Shown here: one piece after another, positions 1 to 5,884 of the stretch
How positions within the stretch are numbered: position 1 is the first letter of the stretch
Layout of the letters: each line of letters opens with the position of its first letter
NCBI GenBank assembly: GCA_014376345.1
Contig: JACMRS010000088.1
Span: 1 to 5,914 of the forward strand
DNA length: 5,914 nt
Direction of reading: 5' to 3'
Source: Bacteroidia bacterium
GTDB taxonomy: Bacteria > Bacteroidota > Bacteroidia > NS11-12g > UBA955
Position numbers and translations under genes: made by a program
The notes under the pieces: generated by a model
The model's input: only the letters and a program-made list of their open reading frames with translations
What the model was told of the DNA's origin: nothing
The model's database searches: none

Positions 1-247
1 AGCTTTCATTGGTCAGCATGGTTCATGGAACAGAAAAAATCTATCAGGTTATATGGTTGTTTTTGTTCCTTTTGAAAATGGCAAACCTTCTGGTCCACCT
101 GAAGATTTCCTGTCAGGATTTATTGCTAACAATGAAAAGAGCGAAGTATTCGGAAGACCTGTTGGTGTTACATTTCTGGCAGACGGATCTATGTTGGTTG
201 CTGATGATGCGAGTGATATTATCTGGAGGGTTGCCTGGAATAAATAA
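1..247 (+). CDS. PQQ-dependent sorbosone/pyranose-type sugar dehydrogenase, C-terminal fragment
   Basis: This is the last 81 codons of a gene that begins before the window; the first complete codon is at base 2 and the stop is TAA at 245-247. The fragment contains GQHGSWNR near its start, then GYMVVFVPF, and near the end GRPVGVTF, DGSMLVADD and IWRV. This order of motifs is what I know from the last blades of the beta-propeller in the L-sorbosone dehydrogenase / AA12 pyranose dehydrogenase group. These are usually periplasmic enzymes that oxidise sugars or aldoses using pyrroloquinoline quinone. The export signal and most of the PQQ site lie upstream and cannot be checked. The stop overlaps the start of the receptor gene by one base, so the two are probably co-transcribed and translationally coupled. 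The substrate cannot be named from this fragment. Family assignment is fairly sure; activity is inferred. Confidence 0.82.
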   Translation, partial: AFIGQHGSWNRKNLSGYMVVFVPFENGKPSGPPEDFLSGFIANNEKSEVFGRPVGVTFLADGSMLVADDASDIIWRVAWNK

Positions 248-2304
248 TGCGTTTTTATTTATTATTATTTACTCTGCTTAACAGTATTGCAGGTTATGCT
301 CAGACTAATGATTCTGATTATTATCTTTTACCGTCAGCAGAAATTAAATCATCTTCACTTGTTTCAAAACTCAGACTTTTAAGTTCAGAAATTACAATCA
401 CACAAGATGCAATAAAAAATCAACCCGGTTTTAGCATCTTGCCTGCCCTGAATACTGTTGCCGGTGTGCGAATGGAAGAGCGTTCGCCGGGCAGTTACAG
501 ATTGTCTGTCAGAGGAAGTCTTTTGCGTTCTCCTTTTGGGGTTAGGAATGTTAAAATTTATCTCAACAATTTACCTTTTACAGATGCGGGCGGTAATTCA
601 TATCTGAATAGTCTTGATCTTAACAATGCACAAAGTCTGAAAGTTTTAAAAGGTCCTTCAGGAAGTTTTTTTGGTGCCAATACTGGTGGTGTTTTATTGA
701 TTAATCCAGTTAAGACTTTTAAAGATAGTTTTAAAGCAGAAGCAGTGTTAAGTGTTGGTTCTTATGGACTTTTTAAAGAATCAATCTTAATTCACAGACA
801 ATGGAAAAAAGTAATTTTTGACATGAATTATTCTTATCAGAGAGCAAATAATTACAGAGACAACAGTGCGATGAACAGAGATTATCTACAACTTGCTTCA
901 ACATGGGTATACAATAAAAAGTCTGCTTTGAAATTTCTGGGATTAATTTCCGATTTGAATTATAAAACACCCGGCGGCCTCAATAAAAAACAATTTGATG
1001 AAAAGCCTTCTCAGTCAAGACCTGCCACACTTATATTGCCTTCAGCAAAAGAACAAAAAGCAGCAATTTACAATACAACTTATTTTGGTGGTATTACAAA
1101 CGAGTATGCAATAAATGAAAATCTGATTCATGTGATTTCTGTTTTCGGGTCTGCAACAGTTTTTAAAAATCCTTTTATTACAAATTATGAAAAGCGTGAT
1201 GAATATTCATTTGGCACCCGTACTTATTTTGATTTGAAAATACCCGGAAATTTCACTTTCAAAAATAAATTTTCGTTGGGAGCAGAGTGGCAAAGAACTT
1301 CATCTCTGATTAATAATTACGATAACATCAGAGGGGATGAGGGCAGTATTCAGGCTTCAGATAAAATCAGGGCCACCCAATCATTTTATTTTGCGCGGTT
1401 TCAGACAGATATCAGAAAAAGATTATTAATAGAAGCATCTGCAAGTTATAATCTGTATGCATATTCATATAAGAATATTTTTCCTTCAGCGAATACTCAA
1501 TTTACAAGAAATAATTTTTCACCAAGTATTTTGCCAAGAGTATCATTAAATTATCTTTTAACTAAAAATATTTCAATGAGAGCTATTGTAAGTTCAGGTT
1601 ATTCTTCTCCAACAATTGCTGAAATAAGGTCTTCAAATAATATCGTTAATGTTTCATTGCAAGCAGAGAAAGGAATTAATTACGAGGCAGGAATTCGAAT
1701 GAAAACTACATCCGGAAAATTGTGGATTGATCTGACTGCTTTTTACTTTAATCTTAACCAAGCTATTGTGAGAAGACTTGATAGCAGCGGCAATGAGTAT
1801 TTCATCAATGCAGGAAAAACAGTGCAACCGGGAATAGAGGTGAATGCAGGAGCAAATATTTTAAGTGCCGGAAAAAGTAAAATAATTAAAACAATAGATT
1901 TTAATGCAGGCTTTACTTATTCTAGATTTAAGTTTGGAAATTATATTTCGGGTTTGTCAGATTTTTCCGGAAACAAACTAACAGGTGTGCCTGCTGAAAC
2001 TGTTACTGAAAATATTAATATTGGTTTTCCGGGAGATGTTTTTCTTTATGTTCAGCATTATTATTGTAGTTCGCTTCCACTGGATGATGCCAATTCAGCT
2101 AAAGCAAATTCTTATAATCTGGTTCAGATAAAAATTTCATGGGATATTATTAAAGCAAAATATTCGCCTTCAGTTTTCTTCGGAATAGACAACCTTCTTA
2201 ACGAAAAATACAGTTTGGGAAATGATTTAAATGCAGTAGGAGGGAGGTATTACAATGCTGCGCCGCCTTTTAATTTTTATGGCGGTGTGAAATTAAGTTT
2301 TTGA
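247..2304 (+). CDS. TonB-dependent outer-membrane receptor, PqqU (YncD)-like
   Basis: The 685-residue product has a short signal peptide (about residues 1-18, hydrophobic LLLFTLLNSIAGYA). A TonB plug domain spans about 45-155: LSVRG at 86-90, IYLNNLPFTDAGG at 104-116, LKVLKGP at 131-137, FGANTGGV at 142-149. A 22-strand-type barrel follows and ends in Phe685. It lacks the N-terminal carboxypeptidase-like domain of SusC proteins, and no SusD partner lies next to it. Several landmarks match my recollection of E. coli PqqU/YncD: PGGL plus a Lys-rich stretch at 242-248, SPTIAEI 454-460, NAGKT 521-525, DDANSAKANSY 613-623, DNLLNEKY 648-655 and GGRYYNAAPP 665-674. PqqU imports PQQ across the outer membrane with TonB energy. 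The preceding gene encodes a PQQ-type dehydrogenase and overlaps by one base, which supports the same substrate here. The ATG at 247 is chosen because it overlaps that stop and gives an intact signal peptide. Receptor class is nearly certain; PQQ as ligand is an inference. Confidence 0.93.
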   Translation: MRFYLLLFTLLNSIAGYAQTNDSDYYLLPSAEIKSSSLVSKLRLLSSEITITQDAIKNQPGFSILPALNTVAGVRMEERSPGSYRLSVRGSLLRSPFGVRNVKIYLNNLPFTDAGGNSYLNSLDLNNAQSLKVLKGPSGSFFGANTGGVLLINPVKTFKDSFKAEAVLSVGSYGLFKESILIHRQWKKVIFDMNYSYQRANNYRDNSAMNRDYLQLASTWVYNKKSALKFLGLISDLNYKTPGGLNKKQFDEKPSQSRPATLILPSAKEQKAAIYNTTYFGGITNEYAINENLIHVISVFGSATVFKNPFITNYEKRDEYSFGTRTYFDLKIPGNFTFKNKFSLGAEWQRTSSLINNYDNIRGDEGSIQASDKIRATQSFYFARFQTDIRKRLLIEASASYNLYAYSYKNIFPSANTQFTRNNFSPSILPRVSLNYLLTKNISMRAIVSSGYSSPTIAEIRSSNNIVNVSLQAEKGINYEAGIRMKTTSGKLWIDLTAFYFNLNQAIVRRLDSSGNEYFINAGKTVQPGIEVNAGANILSAGKSKIIKTIDFNAGFTYSRFKFGNYISGLSDFSGNKLTGVPAETVTENINIGFPGDVFLYVQHYYCSSLPLDDANSAKANSYNLVQIKISWDIIKAKYSPSVFFGIDNLLNEKYSLGNDLNAVGGRYYNAAPPFNFYGGVKLSF

Positions 2305-2328
2305 GTTTTTGAGTTTTTGGTTTTTTGG
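2297..2328 (+). repeat. 8-bp T-rich tandem repeat over the receptor stop codon
   Basis: Four consecutive octamers can be read: GTTTTTGA (2297-2304), GTTTTTGA (2305-2312), GTTTTTGG (2313-2320) and TTTTTTGG (2321-2328). The first unit includes part of the Ser codon, the terminal Phe codon and the TGA stop of the receptor. Loss or gain of a unit beyond the first would not change the protein. There is no preceding stem that would make it a standard intrinsic terminator. It is probably a slippage-generated simple repeat; any role in transcript 3' ends is speculation. Confidence 0.7.
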
Positions 2329-2340
2329 GTGAGGGATAGA

Positions 2341-2403
2341 AATGGAAAGCCCGGAGCCCAGGCACAGCCGTAGGAGAGGACTTGGAATGGATAGCCCGGC
2401 GCC
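2341..2403. repeat. GC-rich intergenic block with an 18-bp imperfect direct repeat
   Basis: AATGGAAAGCCCGGAGCC at 2341-2358 recurs as AATGGATAGCCCGGCGCC at 2386-2403, 16 of 18 bases identical and 45 bases apart. The block between is G/C-rich compared with the AT-rich flanks and has no reading frame of interest. Its end also forms a 7-bp inverted repeat with downstream sequence: CGCCGTT at 2400-2406 against AACGGCG at 2439-2445, with a 32-base loop. I have an impression of GGATAGCCCG-type segments as recurring intergenic sequence in Bacteroidota genomes, but I cannot verify this here. No transposase or long terminal inverted repeat is present. Confidence 0.55.
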
Positions 2404-2472
2404 GTTGTAAATACTCTTCAAATTTATATTACTTAATTAACGGCGACACCCCCAAACTTTTATTAATAGCAT

Positions 2473-2503
2473 AAAAAAAAGCGAACCATACAGCCCGCTT
2501 TTT
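2473..2503 (-). terminator. Rho-independent terminator of the hydrolase gene (possibly bidirectional)
   Basis: On the minus strand, downstream of the hydrolase stop, an 8-bp perfect stem AAAAAGCG / CGCTTTTT (plus-strand arms 2476-2483 and 2496-2503) encloses a 12-base loop and runs into eight T residues (plus-strand A run 2473-2480). This is a normal intrinsic terminator layout, 24 bases past the stop. Read on the plus strand, the same hairpin ends in CGCTTTTTCTT, so it could also stop read-through from the receptor gene, whose stop is about 170 bases upstream. The G/C part of the stem is only three pairs, so it may be modest in strength. Confidence 0.7.
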
Positions 2504-2526
2504 CTTAAGTGTTTCATTATTTATTA

Positions 2527-3348
2527 TCAACCAATAAAATCGATAAGATCCTGATTGAGTCTTTCTTTTTGTGTTACAAATATTCCATGAGGCTCACCTT
2601 CATAAATAATTAAAGTAGAATTTTTTATTAGTTTAACTGTCTTTTCTGAAGAAATTTCAATAGGTACTGTTTTATCACTGTCACCATGGATTATCAATGT
2701 TGGCACATTAATATTTTCGCAGTCTTTTCTGAAATCAGTTTCTGAAAAAGAACGCATACAATCGATTGTCGCTTTTTGTGTTGATTTCAGACAAAGGCAG
2801 TGTGCCCAATCAAGTAAGTCGGCACTTACAGGATGACTGACCATATTAACACCAAAAAACATTTTACCGAAAGTGGCTAAAAATGCAGGTCTGTCTTTTT
2901 TGATTTCTTTCTCAATTCCGTCGAACATCTCTTGTGGTATGCCCATTTCATTATCCACTGTTTTCAGCATAAATGGCAGTACCGAGCTGATAAGAACTAT
3001 TTTGCTAATCTTTGAATCGCCATATTTACTAAGATACCTTGCAACTTCGCCACCACCCATTGAAAATCCTACAAGTGTTACGTCAGTAAGATTTAATCCA
3101 TTAATAACATCGTTTAGATCAGATGCCAGAGTATCGTAATCGTAACCTGACCATGGTTTGTCGGAACAACCAAAGCCTCTTCTGTCATAAGCAATACAGC
3201 GATAATTATGTGGAAGTTCACCTAATTGATATTCCCACATTTTATGGTTAGAAGGCCAGCCATGAATAAATACTACATTTTTGCCTTTGCCAAAATCCTG
3301 ATAAGCTATTTGTATAGACTCTGTACCTGTAGTTTTAATGTATTGCAT
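2527..3348 (-). CDS. Alpha/beta hydrolase, cofactor-free chloroperoxidase/arylesterase family
   Basis: The 273-residue product has the full set of alpha/beta-hydrolase landmarks. The oxyanion-hole motif is HGWP at 29-32, followed by CIAYDRRGFG at 51-60, and the nucleophile elbow is GFSMGG with Ser96. The acid is in HGDSDKTVP (Asp225) and the base in EPHG (His254). Triad spacing (129 and 29 residues) is that of the non-haem chloroperoxidases and Pseudomonas arylesterase, and PWSGYD, GGGEVARY, LISSV, MLKT, FFG and FSETDF match that family throughout. These enzymes hydrolyse esters and can show perhydrolase activity that oxidises halides through peracids; the natural substrate is usually unknown. 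There is no signal peptide, so it is cytoplasmic. ATG at 3348 places the N-terminus where the family normally begins. It appears monocistronic, convergent to the receptor and divergent from the ABC genes, with its own terminator. No key residue is missing. Confidence 0.93.
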   Translation of the reverse strand: MQYIKTTGTESIQIAYQDFGKGKNVVFIHGWPSNHKMWEYQLGELPHNYRCIAYDRRGFGCSDKPWSGYDYDTLASDLNDVINGLNLTDVTLVGFSMGGGEVARYLSKYGDSKISKIVLISSVLPFMLKTVDNEMGIPQEMFDGIEKEIKKDRPAFLATFGKMFFGVNMVSHPVSADLLDWAHCLCLKSTQKATIDCMRSFSETDFRKDCENINVPTLIIHGDSDKTVPIEISSEKTVKLIKNSTLIIYEGEPHGIFVTQKERLNQDLIDFIG

Positions 3349-3366
3349 GTTTCAGATTTAGTTATG

Positions 3367-3374
3367 CAAAACTA
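3367..3374 (-). promoter_or_regulatory. Possible Bacteroidota -7 box for the hydrolase gene
   Basis: On the minus strand TAGTTTTG fits the Bacteroidota -7 consensus TAnnTTTG and lies 18 bases before the hydrolase ATG, implying a very short leader. I could not find a TTTG -33 element at the expected distance upstream; the nearest TTTG (plus-strand 3380-3383) is too close. It may therefore be a chance match in AT-rich DNA. Confidence 0.28.
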
Positions 3375-3433
3375 AAGTTCAAATAAAATCACTTGTTATA
3401 TAATTAAACCTGAATTTTATACTATTGCCATTA

Positions 3434-3460
3434 ATTGTTTGTCGAATTGATTTAAACAAT
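3434..3460. promoter_or_regulatory. Inverted repeat in the divergent promoter region, operator-like
   Basis: ATTGTTT (3434-3440) and AAACAAT (3454-3460) form a perfect 7-bp inverted repeat with a 13-base spacer, so the arm centres are 20 bp apart, about two helical turns. It lies in the 165-base gap between the divergent hydrolase and ABC ATPase starts, 53 bases before the ATPase ATG. TTTG at 3438-3441 could also serve as a -33 element for the ABC genes, but no good TAnnTTTG follows at the right distance. In AT-rich DNA such a repeat can arise by chance, and no regulator gene is adjacent. Confidence 0.25.
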
Positions 3461-3513
3461 CATCTTAAATAAATAGTGATGCATTTTAAATATTCCATAA
3501 ATTCGCCCTTGCA

Positions 3514-4422
3514 ATGAGTAACATACTTGAAATAAGCCACGTCACCAAGCAGTATACCGGTAAAACAGCGTTAAACGATGTTTCACTGAGCATTCCGCGG
3601 GGCAGTATTTACGGACTACTCGGTCCGAACGGTGCCGGTAAAACTTCGCTGATCAGAATCATCAACAGAATAACGCAGCCTGATTCGGGTACTGTACTAT
3701 TTAATGGCAGTCCTTTAGATAGCAGCCATCTTAAGCAAATTGGTTATCTTCCTGAAGAGCGCGGACTTTATAAAAAAATGAAGGTGATGGAGCAAATTGT
3801 TTATTTCGCAGAGCTTCGTGGTGTGCCGGTTAAAGTTGCAAAACAATCTACCATGCAATGGCTGGAAAAGTTTGATCTTGTAAGCTGGAGGAATAAAAAA
3901 GTTGAAGAACTTTCAAAAGGCATGCAGCAGAAAGTGCAGTTTATTATTTCAATAATTCACCAACCCGAATTTATTATTCTTGATGAACCATTTTCGGGTT
4001 TCGACCCTGTGAATGCTGATCTTGTTACAAAGGAAATTCTTGGATTAAGAGACAAAGGCGCGACAATTCTTTATTCTACGCACCGCATGGAAAGTGTAGA
4101 GCAACTTTGTGACAGCATCGCGTTGATTAACCAATCTGAAAAAATTCTTGATGGAACAGTTGCTGATGTTAAGGCACAGTTTAAAAATAATTTATTCAGA
4201 GTCCGCACTACTTCATTATATGAACCTTCGGATTCAACTATTCAGGTTTACAGAAGAGATGATGATTACAATTGTATTCTCAAATGCAGTGAGGCTGAAC
4301 CTTCAAATTATATGCTTACAGATCTTATGAAAACTACGCAGGTTCTTCATTTCGAAGAAGTTATTCCGTCAATTCACGATATTTTTATTTCTAAAGTAAC
4401 TAACACTTCATTGTATGCATAA
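3514..4422 (+). CDS. ABC transporter ATP-binding protein, NatA/YhaQ-like
   Basis: The 302-residue product is a complete ABC ATPase. Walker A is GPNGAGKTS at 37-45 (Lys43), the signature is LSKGMQQK at 133-140, and Walker B is FIILDEP with Asp157 and catalytic Glu158. The D-loop is SGFD at 161-164 and the switch His is His190 in STH. The Q-loop region reads GYLPEERGLY (77-86), with no Gln at the usual place; this wording is what I associate with the NatA/YhaQ branch and is not a defect. Residues from about 218 form a C-terminal extension like the DUF4162 domain of these ATPases. It powers the membrane protein encoded next, whose start overlaps its stop region by 8 bases. The substrate is unknown: sodium is exported by B. 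subtilis NatAB, but many relatives are uncharacterised. The ATG at 3514 has no evident Shine-Dalgarno but gives the usual short lead-in to the first beta strand. Confidence 0.93.
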   Translation: MSNILEISHVTKQYTGKTALNDVSLSIPRGSIYGLLGPNGAGKTSLIRIINRITQPDSGTVLFNGSPLDSSHLKQIGYLPEERGLYKKMKVMEQIVYFAELRGVPVKVAKQSTMQWLEKFDLVSWRNKKVEELSKGMQQKVQFIISIIHQPEFIILDEPFSGFDPVNADLVTKEILGLRDKGATILYSTHRMESVEQLCDSIALINQSEKILDGTVADVKAQFKNNLFRVRTTSLYEPSDSTIQVYRRDDDYNCILKCSEAEPSNYMLTDLMKTTQVLHFEEVIPSIHDIFISKVTNTSLYA

Positions 4423-5707
4423 CGTATTTCTTATTCTGAAAAGAGAGTACCTCACAAGGGTTAAGAAAAAGTCATTTATTGTAATGACACTTTTAGGTCC
4501 GCTGCTAATCGGATTGTTTTATGCAGCAATTATCTGGATTTCAGTTTCAGATATGGGCAAAGACAAAAGGCAGATTGTTGCAGTATCAGATAAATCAGGA
4601 ATGTTTACTGATAAGCTTGATTCACTAAGTATGGTTGATTTTCTTTATACAGATGAAAGTTATGATTCATTAAAAGCAGATTTAGAGAAAGGCGATATTG
4701 ATGGAATTTTATTGATTCCGGAAATGAAAAATGGCAATACTGAAAATGTTCAGTACATTACTAAAAAGAGTGCTTCATTAACAGAAAGATCTGCAATAGA
4801 TCAAACTATTACTAATAGATTATTTGAAGTAAGACTGAATGAAAGAGGATTGAATAAAAAAATGATTGACAGTTTAAAAACAAATGTTTCTGTTATTAAT
4901 CCGATTTTAAATAAAGACAAATTAGAAGAAGGTGGTGCTGAGGTAAAATCCGGTGTTGGATTTTTGAGTTCAATTATTATTTACATGTTCATCCTGATTT
5001 TTGGTGTTCAGGTAATGCGTGGAGTTACAGAAGAAAAATCAAACAGAATAGTCGAAATTCTGGTTTCGAGTGTGAAGCCGTTTCAATTGATGCTGGGTAA
5101 AATATTTGGAATAGCATTAGTCGGACTGACACAATTTATCATCTGGATTTTGCTTTCATCGACTATTATTGCAATTGCCACCAGCTTTATGGGGGGAGAG
5201 GCAATGGCTGCACAGCATGTAGCAGATGCAGGTTCGCATACTTCCAATACAATTAATATACTGGGACAGTTTTCTGCGTTGCCGCTCACTAAAATAATTA
5301 TTGGCTTTTTATTTTATTTTACCGGAGGCTTTTTGCTTTATAGTTCTTTGTTTGCTGCAATAGGAAGTGCTGTTGACAATGATACAGAAACGCAGCAGTT
5401 TATGTTGCCTGTAACTATTCCTTTGGTATTTGCTTTAATGATAGCCTCTAATGCGGTATTTAAAGATCCGAATGGTAGCATAGCAGTGTGGAGCTCGATG
5501 ATTCCATTTACCTCGCCAATTGTAATGATGGTAAGAATTCCGTTTGATGTTTCATGGGGAGAGATTTTATTGTCAATGTTTATACTATCAGTAACATTTG
5601 TAATTATAGTGTGGCTGGCATCAAAAATATACCGGATTGGTATTTTGATGTACGGTAAAAAAGCAAATTACAAAGAGCTGCTGAAATGGATGATGAGCAA
5701 ATCGTGA
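4415..5707 (+). CDS. ABC-2 type permease, NatB/YhaP-like
   Basis: The 430-residue membrane protein has a basic cytoplasmic N-terminus (LKREYLTRVKKKS) and a first membrane span near 22-44. A large extracytoplasmic domain covers about 45-180, followed by five more spans near 182-202, 228-257, 292-316, 328-347 and 383-404. The cytoplasmic stretch after span 2, RGVTEEKSNRIVEILVSS then KPFQLMLGK (202-229), is the coupling region typical of NatB-type ABC-2 permeases. A second, smaller polar loop rich in Ala, His and Ser lies at about 258-290. Length and topology suit a full-length protein working as a dimer with two copies of the upstream ATPase. The 8-base overlap with the ATPase gene (ATG at 4415, TAA at 4420-4422) indicates translational coupling. 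The exported substrate cannot be inferred. The TGA stop (5705-5707) lies inside the first copy of a tandem repeat. Confidence 0.92.
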   Translation: MHNVFLILKREYLTRVKKKSFIVMTLLGPLLIGLFYAAIIWISVSDMGKDKRQIVAVSDKSGMFTDKLDSLSMVDFLYTDESYDSLKADLEKGDIDGILLIPEMKNGNTENVQYITKKSASLTERSAIDQTITNRLFEVRLNERGLNKKMIDSLKTNVSVINPILNKDKLEEGGAEVKSGVGFLSSIIIYMFILIFGVQVMRGVTEEKSNRIVEILVSSVKPFQLMLGKIFGIALVGLTQFIIWILLSSTIIAIATSFMGGEAMAAQHVADAGSHTSNTINILGQFSALPLTKIIIGFLFYFTGGFLLYSSLFAAIGSAVDNDTETQQFMLPVTIPLVFALMIASNAVFKDPNGSIAVWSSMIPFTSPIVMMVRIPFDVSWGEILLSMFILSVTFVIIVWLASKIYRIGILMYGKKANYKELLKWMMSKS

Positions 5708-5792
5708 AGAATTTCTGATTTCTGATTTTTTGATTTTTGATTCGGGATTTTAGATTTGATATAATGTAGGGGCACACGGCAGTGTGTCCACC
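5704..5792. repeat. Tandem 89-bp repeat, copy 1
   Basis: This is the first of two near-identical 89-bp copies, with 3 substitutions and no indels between them and a period of 92 bases. It begins at the last base of the final Ser codon of the permease, so it includes the TGA stop. The first part is a T-rich tract with 7-bp periodicity: GATTTCT 5717, GATTTTTT 5724, GATTTTT 5732, GATTCGG 5739, GATTTTA 5746, GATTTGA 5753. The second part is a G/C-rich hairpin: GGGCACAC 5770-5777, loop GGCA, GTGTGTCC 5782-5789, eight pairs with one G-U. It has no coding potential I would trust. Confidence 0.9.
5770..5789 (+). terminator. Hairpin after the permease gene, possible transcript 3' end
   Basis: An 8-bp stem with a GGCA tetraloop lies about 60 bases after the permease stop and is repeated 92 bases later. 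It is not followed by a T run on either strand, so it is not a classical Rho-independent terminator. It may stabilise the ABC operon mRNA 3' end or simply be the palindromic core of an intergenic repeat. Confidence 0.3.
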
Positions 5793-5795
5793 TTG

Positions 5796-5884
5796 GTGAA
5801 GAATTTCTGATTTCTGATTTTTCGATTTCTGATTGGGGATTTTAGATTTGATATAATGTAGGGGCACACGGCAGTGTGTCCACC
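5796..5884. repeat. Tandem 89-bp repeat, copy 2
   Basis: The second copy is separated from the first by TTG (5793-5795). Differences from copy 1 are T to C at 5823 and 5828 and C to G at 5835, all in the T-rich tract; the hairpin half is unchanged (GGGCACAC 5862-5869, GTGTGTCC 5874-5881). The conserved palindrome against a drifting T-rich part suggests either recent duplication or selection on the hairpin. Similarity stops at 5884; the last 30 bases of the window show nothing recognisable. Confidence 0.9.

Noticed and set aside
225..230. GGAGGG as a Shine-Dalgarno site for the receptor
   Set aside because: It is 16 bases from the ATG, too far, and it encodes conserved residues of the dehydrogenase (WRV region); Bacteroidota often lack such sites.
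9..281. An open frame of 90 codons on the plus strand at the window start
   Set aside because: It overlaps the dehydrogenase fragment out of frame; the dehydrogenase frame carries clear family motifs and this one carries none.
773..970. Minus-strand open frame inside the receptor gene
   Set aside because: It lies antisense to the receptor barrel, is Cys/Leu-rich without any motif, and has no promoter or partner.
247..2304. SusC-type polysaccharide utilisation locus
   Set aside because: The receptor lacks the N-terminal carboxypeptidase-like domain and the usual SusC length of about 1000 residues, and no SusD or glycoside hydrolase is next to it.
2873..3139. Plus-strand open frame of 88 codons antisense to the hydrolase
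   Set aside because: It is antisense to the conserved alpha/beta-hydrolase core and has no recognisable domain.
3514..3660. Higher GC at the start of the ABC ATPase gene as a sign of recombination
   Set aside because: The rise covers only the conserved Walker A segment, and the rest of the gene matches its neighbours in composition.
5704..5884. CRISPR array or insertion sequence
   Set aside because: There are only two 89-bp copies with a 3-base gap, no unique spacers, no transposase, no long terminal inverted repeats and no target duplication.
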